DNA from: Fallopia convolvulus
Taxonomy: Eukaryota; Streptophyta; Magnoliopsida; Caryophyllales; Polygonaceae
Reading direction: 5' to 3'
DNA length: 64,000 nt
Assembly: GCA_964016875.1 (NCBI GenBank)
Contig: OZ024727.1
Coordinates: 9,266,091-9,330,090, forward strand
Of this stretch, positions 1 to 10,797 are shown in pieces (position 1 is the first letter of the stretch; each line of letters starts with the position of its first letter). Both the position numbers and the translations under genes were made by a program. Under the pieces are notes generated by a model. It did not search any database, had not been told where the DNA came from, and was given only the letters and a program-made list of their open reading frames with translations.

Positions 1-820
1 AGCAATAGATTCTACAACAACAAACCCTAGTTGATCAGGCTAAAAACTTGTTGAAATAAATCATAAACATTCAAGCAAGAGATAAGATTAAACCCAAGCA
101 ATAGATAAGGAATTAGAAATCTCACAACTTTAATCAAAACGGTGCTTCAATTGTCTGACTAAGCAAAAGGCTTAGTTCTCCATACAAGGCTAAAACTCTG
201 AAAGAAAAATATGATAATAGTGTATGAATGAGAGATGCAACTCTCTAAAACCTAATATATCAAACTAGGTCTAAAAAGTCTATCCCAAAAATATAATATC
301 TCGGAATAATAATGATAAAAAAGGACCAATAGAAACAAAACACGTGGCGAAGTTAAGATCTCCGCGGCTGCCAGGGGCGGCGGGCGCCGCTGGGTTGGCG
401 GCGGGTGCCGCCAACACCTCGGTTCAAAACTCAAGTGACACTTCGGGGGATGTTTTGACTCACTTCGAGTTGGAATTTGGACTCGGAGTAAAAACATGAA
501 TTTTAGCTCTTTGGATTAGCTTTCCAATGATATCAAACTCAACTTCATAAAACCAATATAGCTCTCGAACAAGCTCTCACAAGACAGAGGTGTTGAACCA
601 GCAATTCCAATGGATGGCCCGAATTCAAGCGTTCTTCTCTCTTTTCCATTCCTTTCACACTTGTTCACTTGAAGACCTATAAAACAACATAGAAGAAGTG
701 CAAAAACCCAAAATTCCTAGACACTCTAAGACACTAAAGAAACTAACTAAAACTACTTAAAACAATGCAAAAGAAACGGAAACATGCATTCAAAACACTA
801 CCTATATGCAAGCTATCATT
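1..820. other. Noncoding sequence, no gene recognised
   Basis: I see no credible coding sequence here. The stretch is AT-rich except for a short GC-rich patch near 360-420 made of repeated GGCGGC/GCCGCC words. It may be a transposon remnant or the continuation of the LINE whose ORF1 lies to its right, but I cannot show either. Confidence 0.5.
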
Positions 821-2061
821 TGGCGTTAGGACCGCCCATAGAACCTCTCTGTATCCTAGCATTAGTACCCTTCATGACTTTTGCTTGAACATTTTTGCTT
901 GCCATCGGCTGAGCACTGGCTTCAGAGTTTCCTTATTGTAATTTAGTCATTTTCTAAGTTGTGGATGGCTGATGTGTCTGTTTGCGACGTCCTGGTTTTT
1001 TAACTTGCATCCAAGGACCAAAGGTTGGTTCTTTTACTAGCTTTTTCAGTAGGAGTCATAATCGCATCACGAGGCTCTTCGGCTTGGGCCTTTTCAACTG
1101 GCATTGGCGTTGCAGCCTGATGAGCATTTGAAGGCTTTCCCACATATGTGGATGCTTGTTCCGGAGGTTTATCGGTGCATGTATCCATGGTATGTCCAAC
1201 TTTTCTACAAGTGTAGCACACCATGCGAAGTCCCTCATATTGAACTCTCTAAACACGTCCACAGAAATAGATCTTAGACAAGAGTTTTTTACCAAGACCA
1301 ATTTCAACACCAATTCGAACAAACTGTCCACGCTCCGCATCCTTGGTCGTTTTGTCCACACGAACCACTTTTCCAATCTTTTCATCAAGCAGGCGAAGAC
1401 ATTGTTCATCAAAGTACTCCAAATCTAAGCCAGAAATGTGAACCCAAACTGTGAGAATTGAAGCCTCATTGCTAGTAGGACAGAAGTCAGGGGTCCAACG
1501 ACGAATCGATAGGTAGTTGTCGCCTATCATCCAAGGCCCTTGGGACATCACATGATCATAGTCATCTCCATTAGCAAATCTAACCATATAACGATCGTTT
1601 CCGACGTCAATCAACGAGAAAGATCCTATTAAGGCCCATTTGATTTCCAAACTACGGCGGAGTTGCTTGTAACCTGGACCTTTGTCAAACATTCGAATAA
1701 TCAAGGCTCTTGCCCATGTTGCTCTCAGTCTCCTCTTTTCTTGAGCGGTGAGTTTAACAACCGGGCAATCCGAATCTTCTTCCTCGGGCCCCTCGTCATC
1801 ATCAATATTATAGAGATCGGGTCTCTCTTTCTCAAGTAACACCAAAGGATTACAGGTCGATTGGGCCTTACTTCCGGCCACTAGTTCACGGAAAGATTTG
1901 TGGGATTGATTCCCCACATTAGTATTGAGGTTCAAGGGTGGGAACTGGTTTGCTTGTGGAACCACTTGAGGGGATGGTTTTTGCGCAACCAGTGTGACAT
2001 CAACATCCATCTGATTGGATTTCGGATTCACCGGTTTCCGATGGCCCGGTGATGTAGCCAT
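820..2061 (-). pseudogene. L1-type LINE ORF1 (DUF4283 plus CCHC zinc knuckle), broken
   Basis: This is the nucleic-acid-binding first ORF of a plant L1-type LINE, read right to left. The likely start is the ATG at 2061 (MATSPGHRKP). The middle is a DUF4283-like domain with the typical words WALIGSF, MVRFAN, QGPWMIGDNYLSIRRW and VWVHISGL. A CCHC zinc knuckle follows (CYTCRKVGHTMDTC, about 1183-1224). An in-frame TAG at 1249-1251 splits the two domains. A one-base frameshift near 1035 precedes the usual GPWM tail. The C-terminal boundary near 820 is approximate. No endonuclease or reverse transcriptase follows, so this is a fragment. Family assignment is by recognised motifs; the broken state is read directly. 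Confidence 0.8.
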
Positions 2062-2457
2062 GGTGTGCAACACTAGTAACAAGAAAGGTCTGAGTTTTTC
2101 AGTTGCCGCCGGCGAAAACTAAAAGAGAGCGTTTTTTCTTAACTATAACATACTATAGTTAGCGTCAAAAATGGTAGTTCAACAATTCGACGAATACATG
2201 TGATTCTGATATTCACATGTACGTACAACTGAAATGGTTACAACTGACGCTTATTAACAGACTTACATGACCAACTATCAATAACTAACTTGAAATGACA
2301 ATTATATAACTTCCATTGGCGCCAACTTACTAACCAACTGACTTTGACTCAACCAATGCTAGACTTTGACAATAAATTTTTTAAATGACTTTTAATATAG
2401 TACACACAATACAATAGTCTTTCTACCAAAAAAACACAATACAATAGTCATAGTATA
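2062..2457. other. LINE leader and possible far part of the Copia B 3' LTR
   Basis: No gene is seen. Next to the LINE ORF1 start is a pyrimidine-rich leader on the minus strand. The part nearer 2457 is AT-rich and contains a short direct repeat (ACACAATACAATAGTC at about 2403 and 2434). Copia A appears to have landed in the 3' LTR of Copia B, so the rest of that LTR should lie here, but I cannot mark its end. Confidence 0.4.
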
Positions 2458-2581
2458 TGCTAGAGTGGATAATTCCCCCTTAGAGTTGCTTGTATTCCAT
2501 TCACAATATAAATAGGGTACAATGTCTTGTAAGACAAGTTAGGTCATTTACAAACATATACAAATATAATATATACTATCA
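2458..2581 (-). repeat. Copia A 3' LTR
   Basis: This matches 20628-20751 base for base except for four substitutions. It is preceded on the element strand by a polypurine tract (reverse of 2582-2592, CACCCCCGCAG). A canonical TATAAATAG sits at 2507-2515, but on the strand opposite to the element's coding strand. Confidence 0.95.
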
Positions 2582-2592
2582 CACCCCCGCAG
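2582..2592 (-). other. Copia A polypurine tract
   Basis: On the minus strand this reads CTGCGGGGGTG and directly abuts the TG of the 3' LTR, the expected place for the plus-strand primer of a copia element. Confidence 0.75.
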
Positions 2593-2634
2593 TCGAAACG
2601 GGAGGAGACCTAAAAATAAGACTGTCCCTAAAGT

Positions 2635-3604
2635 CTAGAAAAAGTGAACCGGACAAACCCTTAAAAAAATGTCAGCATATTGAAATGCAGACAGAACATG
2701 GAGGACTTTGACATGTCCAAGGGCAACCTTTTCTCGAACAAAGTGAATATCTAATTCAATGTGTTTAGTACGTTGATGTTGTACCAGATTTGACACCAAA
2801 TAAGAAGTCGATACATTATTAGTGTACACAAGACTAGCACGATATAGAGGGCAATGAAGTTCGAGCAAAAGATTACGCAACCAAGAACATTCAGCAACCA
2901 CATTAGCAACTCCCTTGTACTCAGCTTCAGCACTAGAACGAGAAATGACAGATTGTTGCTTGGCAGACCATGAAATTAGTGTGTCATTAAGGATGACACA
3001 ATAACCAGACGTAGAGCGACATGAATCCGGGCAACCGACCCAATCAACATCCGTATAGCCAATGAGAGATGGAGCACTGGCAGGGAGAATAGAAATACCA
3101 AAATCAGGAGTGTCGTGTCTATAACGAATAATGCGTTTTAACCCAAAAAAATGACGTTCCCGAGGATCATGCATAAAGAGGTAAACCTACTGTACCACAT
3201 AAGTGATGTCGGGACGAGTAAACGTAAGATATTTCAAGGCGTCAGCAAGGCTCCTGTATAAAGTGGGGTCAACAACCGGTGGGCCGGCCGTGGCGCTCAG
3301 CTTCGAACCTGAATCAATGGGAGTGACTACCGGATTACATGACGACAAGTTCGCCCAATCAACAATTTCCCGAGCATATTTGCCTTGGGAAAGAAACAAT
3401 CCGCGACCCATAGGTCGTGCTCAACTGCCAAGAAAGTAAGACAACGGACCCAAATCTAACGAAATTGAGGTAAAAAGTACTTGGGGTTTGAAAATTCCCG
3501 ACTTGCCACGTGTAGTCATTGAATGAGTATTTGTGGGTGGAGGCGTGGGATCTGGTGTGGGGCTCGGAGAGGGGGAAAGTGGAAATTCATTGGCGTTGGA
3601 ATGG
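2635..3604 (-). pseudogene. Copia A pol remnant: RT C-terminal edge and RNase H
   Basis: From the right, the minus strand first gives the linker that precedes copia RT (the word HSMTTRGKSGIFKP). It then jumps to the last part of RT (YFLG, then GLFLSQGKYAREI and RPDITYVVQ). RNase H follows, with GYTDVDWVGC, STSGYC, SWSAKQQSVISRSSAEAEY and the HIELDIHFVREK region. Most of RT, including the YVDD active site, is absent, so there was an internal deletion near 3440-3480. An in-frame TAG at 3187-3189 and a TGA near 3421 add to the damage. This joins the gag-integrase part at 17888-20463 once the Tat insertion is removed. Confidence 0.85.
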
Positions 3605-3609
3605 GCCGA

Positions 3610-4410
3610 TGATGAAGCCCGAAATAAAACGTTCGCTGAAAGACAAGAAACGAGATTATTATATTCGATTGTGCAAACACTTGCTTCTTTATTTATGGTT
3701 TTCTTACAACGAGGTTACAAGCCTACGAGGCTTACAAACAAACGAGATTTACACCCTAGACCTCCTACGAGTATTTGAGATCTCGATCTAACAATGTTCG
3801 AGATCATCTAATAACTACGCGATTCTATCACCTAGGCGTCACTTGATTGATCTAGCGCGAGGCCGAGCTGAGAGTATGGTGAAGATGGCTTGCGGGATTG
3901 TGTAGCGAGGTCTTTGATGCGAGTAAGAGCTCTGTGTGACTTGAAGTCTTTTTGTGTACTTCACTTGTCTATAGCGAGGTCTTTTGACGATGTTTCAATC
4001 ACGTCGATCTTCAACGAGCAAGATAGTTCTTGAGTTCAAGATGTTTTTTGACCCCTTCTACCTACGAGGTTCTCCTCTATTTATAGAGAATTGGGGAGTT
4101 GAGTTTTGGCCATTGTTCGATATGGGACGCTCGAGATCAGGACTTCTGATTGGTCCGGAGGTGGGGCAGCCGGTGATTGGTTTGGGGGGGGGGCGCTAGT
4201 TGAGTGGTCCGGATGGTGTGTCAGTAGAGTCGGTGGCGAGGTTTAGACCTCGGTTCGAGGTCTCGGAAGACCTCGCAGAGATAAGAATTTTGTTTAATTA
4301 AATGACGGGTACTGTTGTGGGCCCCAGAATCTACCTTGAGAATCCCATCGGGTCTGTTTATTCTTTGTATCCTGGGCCCACTTCCTATTTTATCATTTTG
4401 AACATCATCA
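3610..4410 (-). repeat. Tat element 3' LTR
   Basis: Pairs with 17083-17882. On the element strand a TATAAATAG box is present (reverse of 4077-4085). The polypurine-rich stretch next to it is the reverse of 4411-4421 (CAACCCCATGG). The two LTRs differ by scattered substitutions and a small indel in a G run near 4187. Confidence 0.93.
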
Positions 4411-4467
4411 CAACCCCATGGCCTGGGGACCTCGTCCCGAGGACCGCAGGTCATAAGCTCCTTAGGA

Positions 4468-4645
4468 TTGCGAGGTGTGAGGTTTTTGGAGGTAGAGGGG
4501 ACATATTGCGAGGTTTTTGGAGGTTGAGTGGACATATTGCGAGGTGCGAGGTTTTTGGAGTTTGAGTGGACGTATTGCGAGGTGCGAGGCTTTTGGAGGT
4601 TGAGTGGACGTATTGCCAGGTTTTTGGAGGTTGAGTGGACATGTT
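4468..4645. repeat. Short tandem array in the Tat 3' region
   Basis: There are five head-to-tail units of about 30-38 bp. The core is GCGAGGTTTTTGGAGGTTGA followed by GTGGACAT. Longer units carry an extra GCGAGGT-type word, so long and short forms alternate. It lies between the 3' LTR and the promoter of the antisense gene. Confidence 0.8.
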
Positions 4646-4689
4646 GCGAGGCCCTGGACTTAGGCTTTTCTCTTGCCTGTACGGGTGAT

Positions 4690-4830
4690 GCTTTTTGGGC
4701 CCGCTCTTCGTACTTTGCTTAAACGGGCCGTCCAGGTGGGATAGGCCCAATGAGCCTTTCGGGAGTGAGGAGAGGCCCAAGCCTGCTCTTTATAAGGGGC
4801 GTCTCTCACACGCCTCCTCTTTATCTTCTT
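4690..4830 (+). promoter_or_regulatory. Putative promoter of the Tat antisense gene
   Basis: A plus-strand TATA box (TATAAG at 4791-4796, in CTCTTTATAAGGGG) is followed by a pyrimidine-rich leader from about 4805. Upstream are several GGCCCA/TGGGCC words (near 4697, 4744 and 4774), a motif common in plant promoters. A good splice donor (GTAAGT at 4961-4966) and a pyrimidine-rich acceptor ending at about 5693 suggest a leader intron before the coding start at 5948. The promoter call is inference from motifs and position. Confidence 0.5.
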
Positions 4831-5947
4831 CCCAACATTTTCGCTCTCTCTCCTTCCTCGTCTTTTCAGTTTCCGGGGAGCGGTTTTCGAGACGGTTTCC
4901 GACGATCTTCTACCATCCTCCAGTCGCAACACCGTCTTTTTCACGCCGACTCTAAGCAAGTAAGTGCTCAACTCTCTTTTCTCGTCTTCGAAGTTCTTCG
5001 TCTTTTCTTCCGCCGCCGTCTGCTCCAAAGTGAGATAGACATCCCCTGGCGTTTCGGGCTGGAGTCACGGTGGCGAAACGGAGGGGGTGAGGGCGGCGCT
5101 TGCGTTTTCACGACGCCTTTCATTTTCTTCCTTTCTTGTTCTTTTTCCGTCTTGTGCCCTAGGCGGGAGGCGGTTCAGCTCTCGGTGTCTCGCGCCGGCG
5201 TCACGGTGGCAAGACGGTGATGGTGAGGGCGGCGTGTGCTTCTGCGCAGTGCCCTTGCCATCTCTTTTTTGCGTTTTCTCTTGTTTTTTTGTTTTGTGCC
5301 CTAGTGGGCAACGGTTATTTTCAGCATCTTTCGCCAGCGCCACGACGGCGAGACGGTGGGGCGAGGGTGGTGACCGCCATGCCCTCGAACCTTTCGTCCG
5401 CCAATCGGCGGTTAAGTTTCTGCGTTCTTTCTCGCCATTTCGAATTCTGAGATTCTTGGAAACCCAAACGTCATGATGTCCGATTGACGGGACGTTTGGG
5501 CTTCCACCGGTTGCGCCCACCGCTGGTTTGCACTCTTCTTTCTCCCTCCTCTTTTTGGCGCTTCAAATTCTCCCCCGCCATCCTATCTTGTCAGAGTAGC
5601 CCTAGGGTGCCACGTGGCCTTCTCCACTTGCGACCTCGCGTTTTCTTCTATTGGTTGCTTTGCCCGATGTCTCAACACTTCTTTCTTTTCCAGGTGCTAG
5701 CCTTCTGTGGCCTGGACGTCGTTCTTTCTTGCCTAGGAAAGCCTCCTCGAGCCCCCCACCAGGCTTCGTGTATAAAGCCCAAGAGAGATTCTATGAGGAG
5801 GTTTCCGAGTCCGTAGGGAGTGTAGAGGCTAGTGATTCCCAGAACCCGAGGTCTCCCTCGTTGGTTTTCAGCGACCCCTCTTCCAGCGACTCTGTCGTTT
5901 CCATCAACTCTTGCTTTTCTCAACTTCGCGCATCGTCCGGTGTTGAA

Positions 5948-8340
5948 ATGGCCTCGTCTTCGATTTTTGATGAGGAAGTTGCCGAGATTTTTGTGAGGTC
6001 GTCCGACTCCGCTGAGCCCGCGAGCTTCTTCGCGGAGCATATCACTGACGTCGTGTCCTGCGTCCCGCCCGTCCTTGAGGAGCGGAACCCCATGTCCTCA
6101 GATTCGAGCGAGGCTTTTCTGTCCGAGGGGGAGCCCACGACCTTGGAGCCAAAAGACCTCGCGGCTGCCGCCAAGGACTTTGCCTGGCCCGAGGGAGTCG
6201 AGCTAGCGCTTCTCGAAGGGGAGGGCTGCTCCTTGGCACAGTATGAAAGGTGCGTGGTCGTGCACCTATTCAGTCTCCAGGATGGCTTCAGGCTACCTCT
6301 GGCCCAACACATTGTTGATTTCTTGTGGGCCATGCACGTCTGCCCTGCTCAACTTTTTCCCAACGCATGGAGGTTGCTGTGCGCCTACACCGTTCGCAGC
6401 CGCGAGCTCGGGGACGGGCTGAATCTCGACATCATGTCGATTCTATTTCAAGCGAGGAGGGAGCAAAAATCCTGCCTCGTCAACCTTAGCATGTCGGGCA
6501 TTAAACTCACCATGACCCCCTCGAACGTAGGGCCGTGGAAGAAGAAGTGGTTCCTGGTTCGAGACCTCACTGGGAGGTATCTCAACCTTCCCACGGCACC
6601 GGATAACTTCGTCCGGCCCAGGGGCACACATAACGCCACCGAACTCAAGGAACTCAAGGCCCGATATGCTCCGGAGCGTCAGGCATTATTCCAGGAGTAC
6701 CTAGCGCAGGACCGGCTTGAGCGGGCCGGCCTGAGCCTCACCTTTCCTCCTCGCGAGGGTAAAGAGGGTACTTAATTTCTTTCTTGTTTGTTTTTGTTAT
6801 TTGCTCCCGTTTTTAGGCCACGAGGTTGAAAACCTCGCTAGCTTGCTTTGTTGTCGTGTCTTGTTTCTTGCTTTTTATACAACTTACTTTTATATTTTTC
6901 TTTGGCAGTGGATCTCTTCGGCACTCTCACCTCGTAGTCGCAGGGGAAGAAACCTGTGACTTCTTCTTCCAACGCCCCGATCCCCCGAGGTCAACAGGGG
7001 GTTGTTATAAAGGAGCCAACCGCGCTCGCGAGGCCACCCACCTCACAACAAAAGGCAACACCCCCGGTGCCGAAAGTGCCCGGAGCAAAGACCACTGAGG
7101 GGGGCCCTTCTAAGGGGGACGTTGCGAGGACGTCCTCTCAAGTTTCCCGAGGACCCGGTGAAGGAGCCGGGTCCAAGAGAAAAAATGCAGAGTCCTCCCG
7201 TGGGGATAAAAAGAAGCATAGGGGGATGGCCAGCATAGTTCGTCGGGGAAAGAGATCGTCCCCTCTTTTAATTTTGAGGGACGAGCTCTTAATGCCGCTG
7301 GTCCTTCTCCCGTGAAGTTCCACTGCCCCGGGCCGGCTCGGGGTGCCTCTGCGAAGTGGGGTCGGGAGGAGTGGAAGGAAGTGGTCTCGTGGGCCAATAA
7401 CCTCACCGAGGAGGCCCTTAATGACGAGGCTGCCCGCTACTCGGCCATGGTACATTCCGCTTCCATAAATCTCGTTTCTGTTTTGGATTTTGTGCTTCTC
7501 TTTTTTGACAACTTTGTGAATTTTCAGCACACCATTTTTTAGAACTACAACCGCAGCTGCCTCACCCTTCTCCAGACGAGGATGGATAAAATGGAGGCGG
7601 CCCTCAAGGCCCGCACAGAGGAGTGTGCAAGGCACGAGAAGGAGCTCTTCGAGGCTGCGGCGAAGGATGAGGCGAAGGCGGCGAGGGACGAGGCGAAGGC
7701 GGCGGCGAGGGACGAGGCGAAGGCGGAGGCGAACAAGGCAAAGGCCGTGGCCGAGGCTATACAAGGCGAGAACGAGGAGCTTCGGGGTAAGCTATCCGCG
7801 AAGCATAAATTCTTTAAGGAGAAGGAGGCGGAGCTCCTGAAGGCTGAGGACGAGATCACCAACCTCCGTCAGCGCGTCAGCGAACTTAACGAGGAGGTGA
7901 TGGCTGCGGGGCCCAAGTATCTGGAGTCGGCGGAATATAAGGAGGAGTTGTTAGGGAGCGTGCAGAAGATGTTCCGCCAAGCCGTCCGCATGGGGGTTAA
8001 GCAGGCGGTTGCAAAGTATGGGCATATTGACCCCCACATTACCTTCTTCAACCCTAGCTACACGGAGACTATGGGGGAAGAAGTCGGGGTGGAGCCCGAG
8101 GGAGAATGCGAGTTCTTCCTCAGAGAGGATGGGACAGTGGCCTCCAAGGCACCCCCCGCGGAGGATCTCGGTCAGGGAAGTCTGGACCCTGTCGCCACGA
8201 GCCCTCAACCCTCCGACGTGCCGAGGACTCAACCTGACGCCACCTCTGCTCTGCCCGTCCTTGATGCTCCTACGGGTCCCGCCGTTGATGCCCTGAAAGA
8301 CACCGCCGCCGAGGTCGCCGCCGAGGTCTCGAAGAGCTGA
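5948..8340 (+). pseudogene. Tat antisense accessory gene (transposase_28-like, coiled-coil C-terminus), damaged
   Basis: This plus-strand gene lies opposite to gag-pol. Exon 1 is 5948-6758, starting MASSSIFDEE. It contains a region resembling the plant 'putative gypsy type transposon' domain (Pfam Transposase_28): the LPLAQHIVDFLWAMHVCP region and the GPWKKKWFLV region. Intron 1 is 6759-6908. Exon 2 (6909-7449) is basic and low-complexity, and then reads REEWKEVVSWANNLTEEAL. Intron 2 is 7450-7542. Exon 3 (7543-8340) has NYNRSCLTLLQTRMDKMEA, an Ala/Lys/Glu-rich coiled coil with EAKA repeats, and an acidic Pro/Ala-rich tail. Exon 2 has a TAG at 6935-6937 and a one-base frameshift near 7240-7265, so this copy is probably dead. 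Its function is not known. Splice sites are my inference; the frames join cleanly at intron 2. Confidence 0.65.
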
Positions 8341-8603
8341 AGGACGTTTCTGGTCTTGTAATGTAATGTTTTTTTTATTTCTGTTATACTGGTGGCCTCG
8401 CGGGGTCTGTAATTTAAACACTTTGGCCCTTGTGCCCGCTTTTATTCTTTGTCTTATGGATGTGTTTGTGTGTTTGTGTCTCTTGTTTTGATTTACTTGT
8501 ATACATATCGATCTAATCCCATGGTCCGAGTGTCACAATTTGTGGCATCCTCGGGCCATATCGGGTGCTTGTTTCTATGCCGAGATCCCGAACTCCGTTC
8601 GGA

Positions 8604-8740
8604 CCTCGCACAATGATTGTTATGCCGAAGTCGCGAGCCTCGCACGATGATTATTATGTCAAGGTCATGAGCCTCTCTCGGACCTCGCATGATGACTATC
8701 ATGCCAAGATCACGAGCCTCGCTCGGATCTTGCGCGATGT
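8604..8740. repeat. Degenerate repeats of about 46 bp after the antisense gene
   Basis: The word CCTCGCAYGATGAYTATYATG followed by an AAGRTCACGAGCCTC-type segment recurs at about 8637 and 8683, with a shorter copy at 8604. The copies are far more diverged than the array that follows. Confidence 0.6.
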
Positions 8741-8741
8741 T

Positions 8742-9541
8742 TTAAACACGATATTCTCCAACCCCAAGCGGGAAGCGAGGGGTGGACCTTAAACACGAGA
8801 TTCTCCAACCCCAAGCGGGAAGCGAGGGGTGGACTTTAAACACGAGATTCTCCAACCCCAAGTGGGTAGCGAGGGGTGGACTTTAAACACGAGATTCTCC
8901 AACCCCAAGCGGGAAGCGAGGGGTGGACCTTAAACACGTGATTCTCCAACACCAAGCGGGTAGCGAGGGGTGGACTTTAAACACGAGATTCTCCAACCCC
9001 AAGCGGGAAGCGAGGGGTGGACCTTAAACACGAGATTCTCCACCCCCAAGCGGGTAGCGAGGGGTGGACTTTAAACACGAGATTCTCCAACCCCAAGCGG
9101 GAAGCGAGGGGTGGACCTTTAAACACGAGATTCTCCAACCCCAAGCGGGAAGCAAGGGGTGGACTTTAAACACGAGATTCTCCAACCCCATGCGGGAAGC
9201 GAGGGGTGGACCTTAAACACGAGATTCTCCAACCCCGAGTGGGAAGCGAGGGGTGGACCTTAAACACGAGATTTTCCAACCCCAAGCGGGAAGCGAGGGG
9301 TGGACTGTAAACACGAGATTCTCCAACCCCAAGCGGGAAGCGAGGGGTGGACCTTTAAACACGAGATTCTCCAACTCCAAGCAGGAAGCGAGGGGTGGAC
9401 CTTAAACACGAGATTCTCCAACCCCAAGCGGAAAGCGAGGGGTGGACCTTAAACACGAGATTCTCCAACCCCAAGCGGGAAGCGAGGGGTGGACTTTAAA
9501 CACGAGATTCTCCAACCCCAAGAGGGAAGCGAGGGGTGGAC
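8742..9541. repeat. 47-bp tandem array, 17 copies
   Basis: Seventeen head-to-tail 47-bp units fill this stretch with no spacers. Each runs TTAAACACGAGATTCTCCAA, then CCCCAAGCGGGAAGCGAGGG, then GTGGACC. Units differ by only a few substitutions (for example GGGTAGCG for GGGAAGCG). The array lies between the 3' ends of the convergent antisense gene and pol, and begins directly after the integrase stop. Such satellite-like arrays are known in Tat/Ogre-type elements. Confidence 0.95.
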
Positions 9542-10522
9542 CTACCTGTGGCTACCTGTGGCCAAGAAACGAGGTCTGACCTTCTTGTCGTGATACACTG
9601 CCACGCGTCGTTTGTATTCTCTGGAGCGTAGGTCAGCTATCTCGCGCAACTCGTCCCTAAACAGCAGCTCGACTCTGAGGTTGGCCTCGTTTTCTTTCTC
9701 ATTGAAATCAAAAACCCTTGCCGACGGGACCAGAGTCTCTACGGGGACTAGCGCCTCCGCCTCGTAAGTTAGAGCGAAAGGCGTTTCGCCCGTTGTGCGG
9801 TGGGCGGTGGTGCGATATGTCCAAAGGACGAGGGGGAGAAGCTCCGCCCAGCGACCTTGGGCCATGCCCAGGCGCTTTTTCAAATCGGACAAGATGCGGG
9901 CATTGACGTTCTCCACCTGGCCGTTGGACTGAGGGTGGGCCACGGAGGAAAACTTGAGGTTTATGCCTAGGTTGGAGCAAAAGGTCCATGTCTCTTCGCA
10001 GTCGAATTGAGGGCCATGGTCAGTCATGATGGTCATGGGGACGCCAAAGCGGCAAACGAGGTTCTTCCATAGGAACTCGCAGACCTTTGTCCCAGTGATT
10101 TTTTCCATTGCCTGCGCCTCGACCCATTTCGTGAAATAATCGACGATGACCAAGATGTATCGCACTTGGCCAACGACCTTGGGGAAGGGGCCGAGGATGT
10201 CAATCCCCCACATCGCGAAGGGGCATGGCGCGTGGATGGAGCGAAGGCGCGAGGTCGGGGCATGCTGGAGGTTCCCGTGCTTTTGACATCGGTCACATTT
10301 CTGGACATAAGCCATCACGTCCTGCCTGAGTGTGGGCCAATAGTACCCCAAATGGGTGATTTTATATGACAGGGTACGCCAACCGGGATGGCCTCCACAG
10401 ATACCCTCATGTGCCTCATATAGCATATGTGTCGTAGACTCGAATGACACACATAGTAGATTGGGCTCGGCATAGCCTCGTCGATAGAGACGGCCGCCAA
10501 TGACGCAATAGCGGGCTGCCTA
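9542..10522 (-). pseudogene. Tat integrase, C-terminally truncated
   Basis: The minus-strand frame encodes the H-H-C-C zinc region (HEGICGGHPGWRT, then CDRCQKHG) and the D-D-E core: WGIDILGPFP for the first Asp, TDHGPQFD for the second, and SNGQVENVN for the Glu. It then runs through KRRVAVYHDKKVRPR into a short tail and stops at 9542, at the border of the 47-bp array. The C-terminal chromatin/DNA-binding part normal for this lineage is missing. Upstream, a TAG at 10520-10522 cuts the frame before AARYCVIGG. The catalytic residues are present, but the protein could not be made whole. Confidence 0.88.
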
Positions 10523-10797
10523 CATTTTCAATTTTCTAGCTTGTGCGGGATCCTCTAGGAGGACACCGCTCTCCACATATCGTGTTATCGGGATCCTCCA
10601 ATCTTCATTGGTAACAGAGAGAACCTAGCCGGTCACACTCCGCGATAGTTTTCTTTCTACCATCACACGATTGCCCACTTCCAAGGGAAGGGCGGATCCC
10701 AACCTTGCGAGGGCATCCGCCTGACCGCCTTTGTATTCGAGGTTCGCGGGATGGACTCTACCGCGAAGGTTTCCAGGCACGACACCAAGGCCTTCAC

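Noticed and set aside
4221..5520. Several overlapping open frames on both strands before the antisense gene
   Set aside because: The minus frames overlap tandem repeats and the leader. None has a recognised domain, and their length fits the high GC content.
8742..9541. Regular 47-bp repeats that could be mistaken for a CRISPR array
   Set aside because: Units are directly head-to-tail with no spacers, and the setting is a plant retrotransposon.
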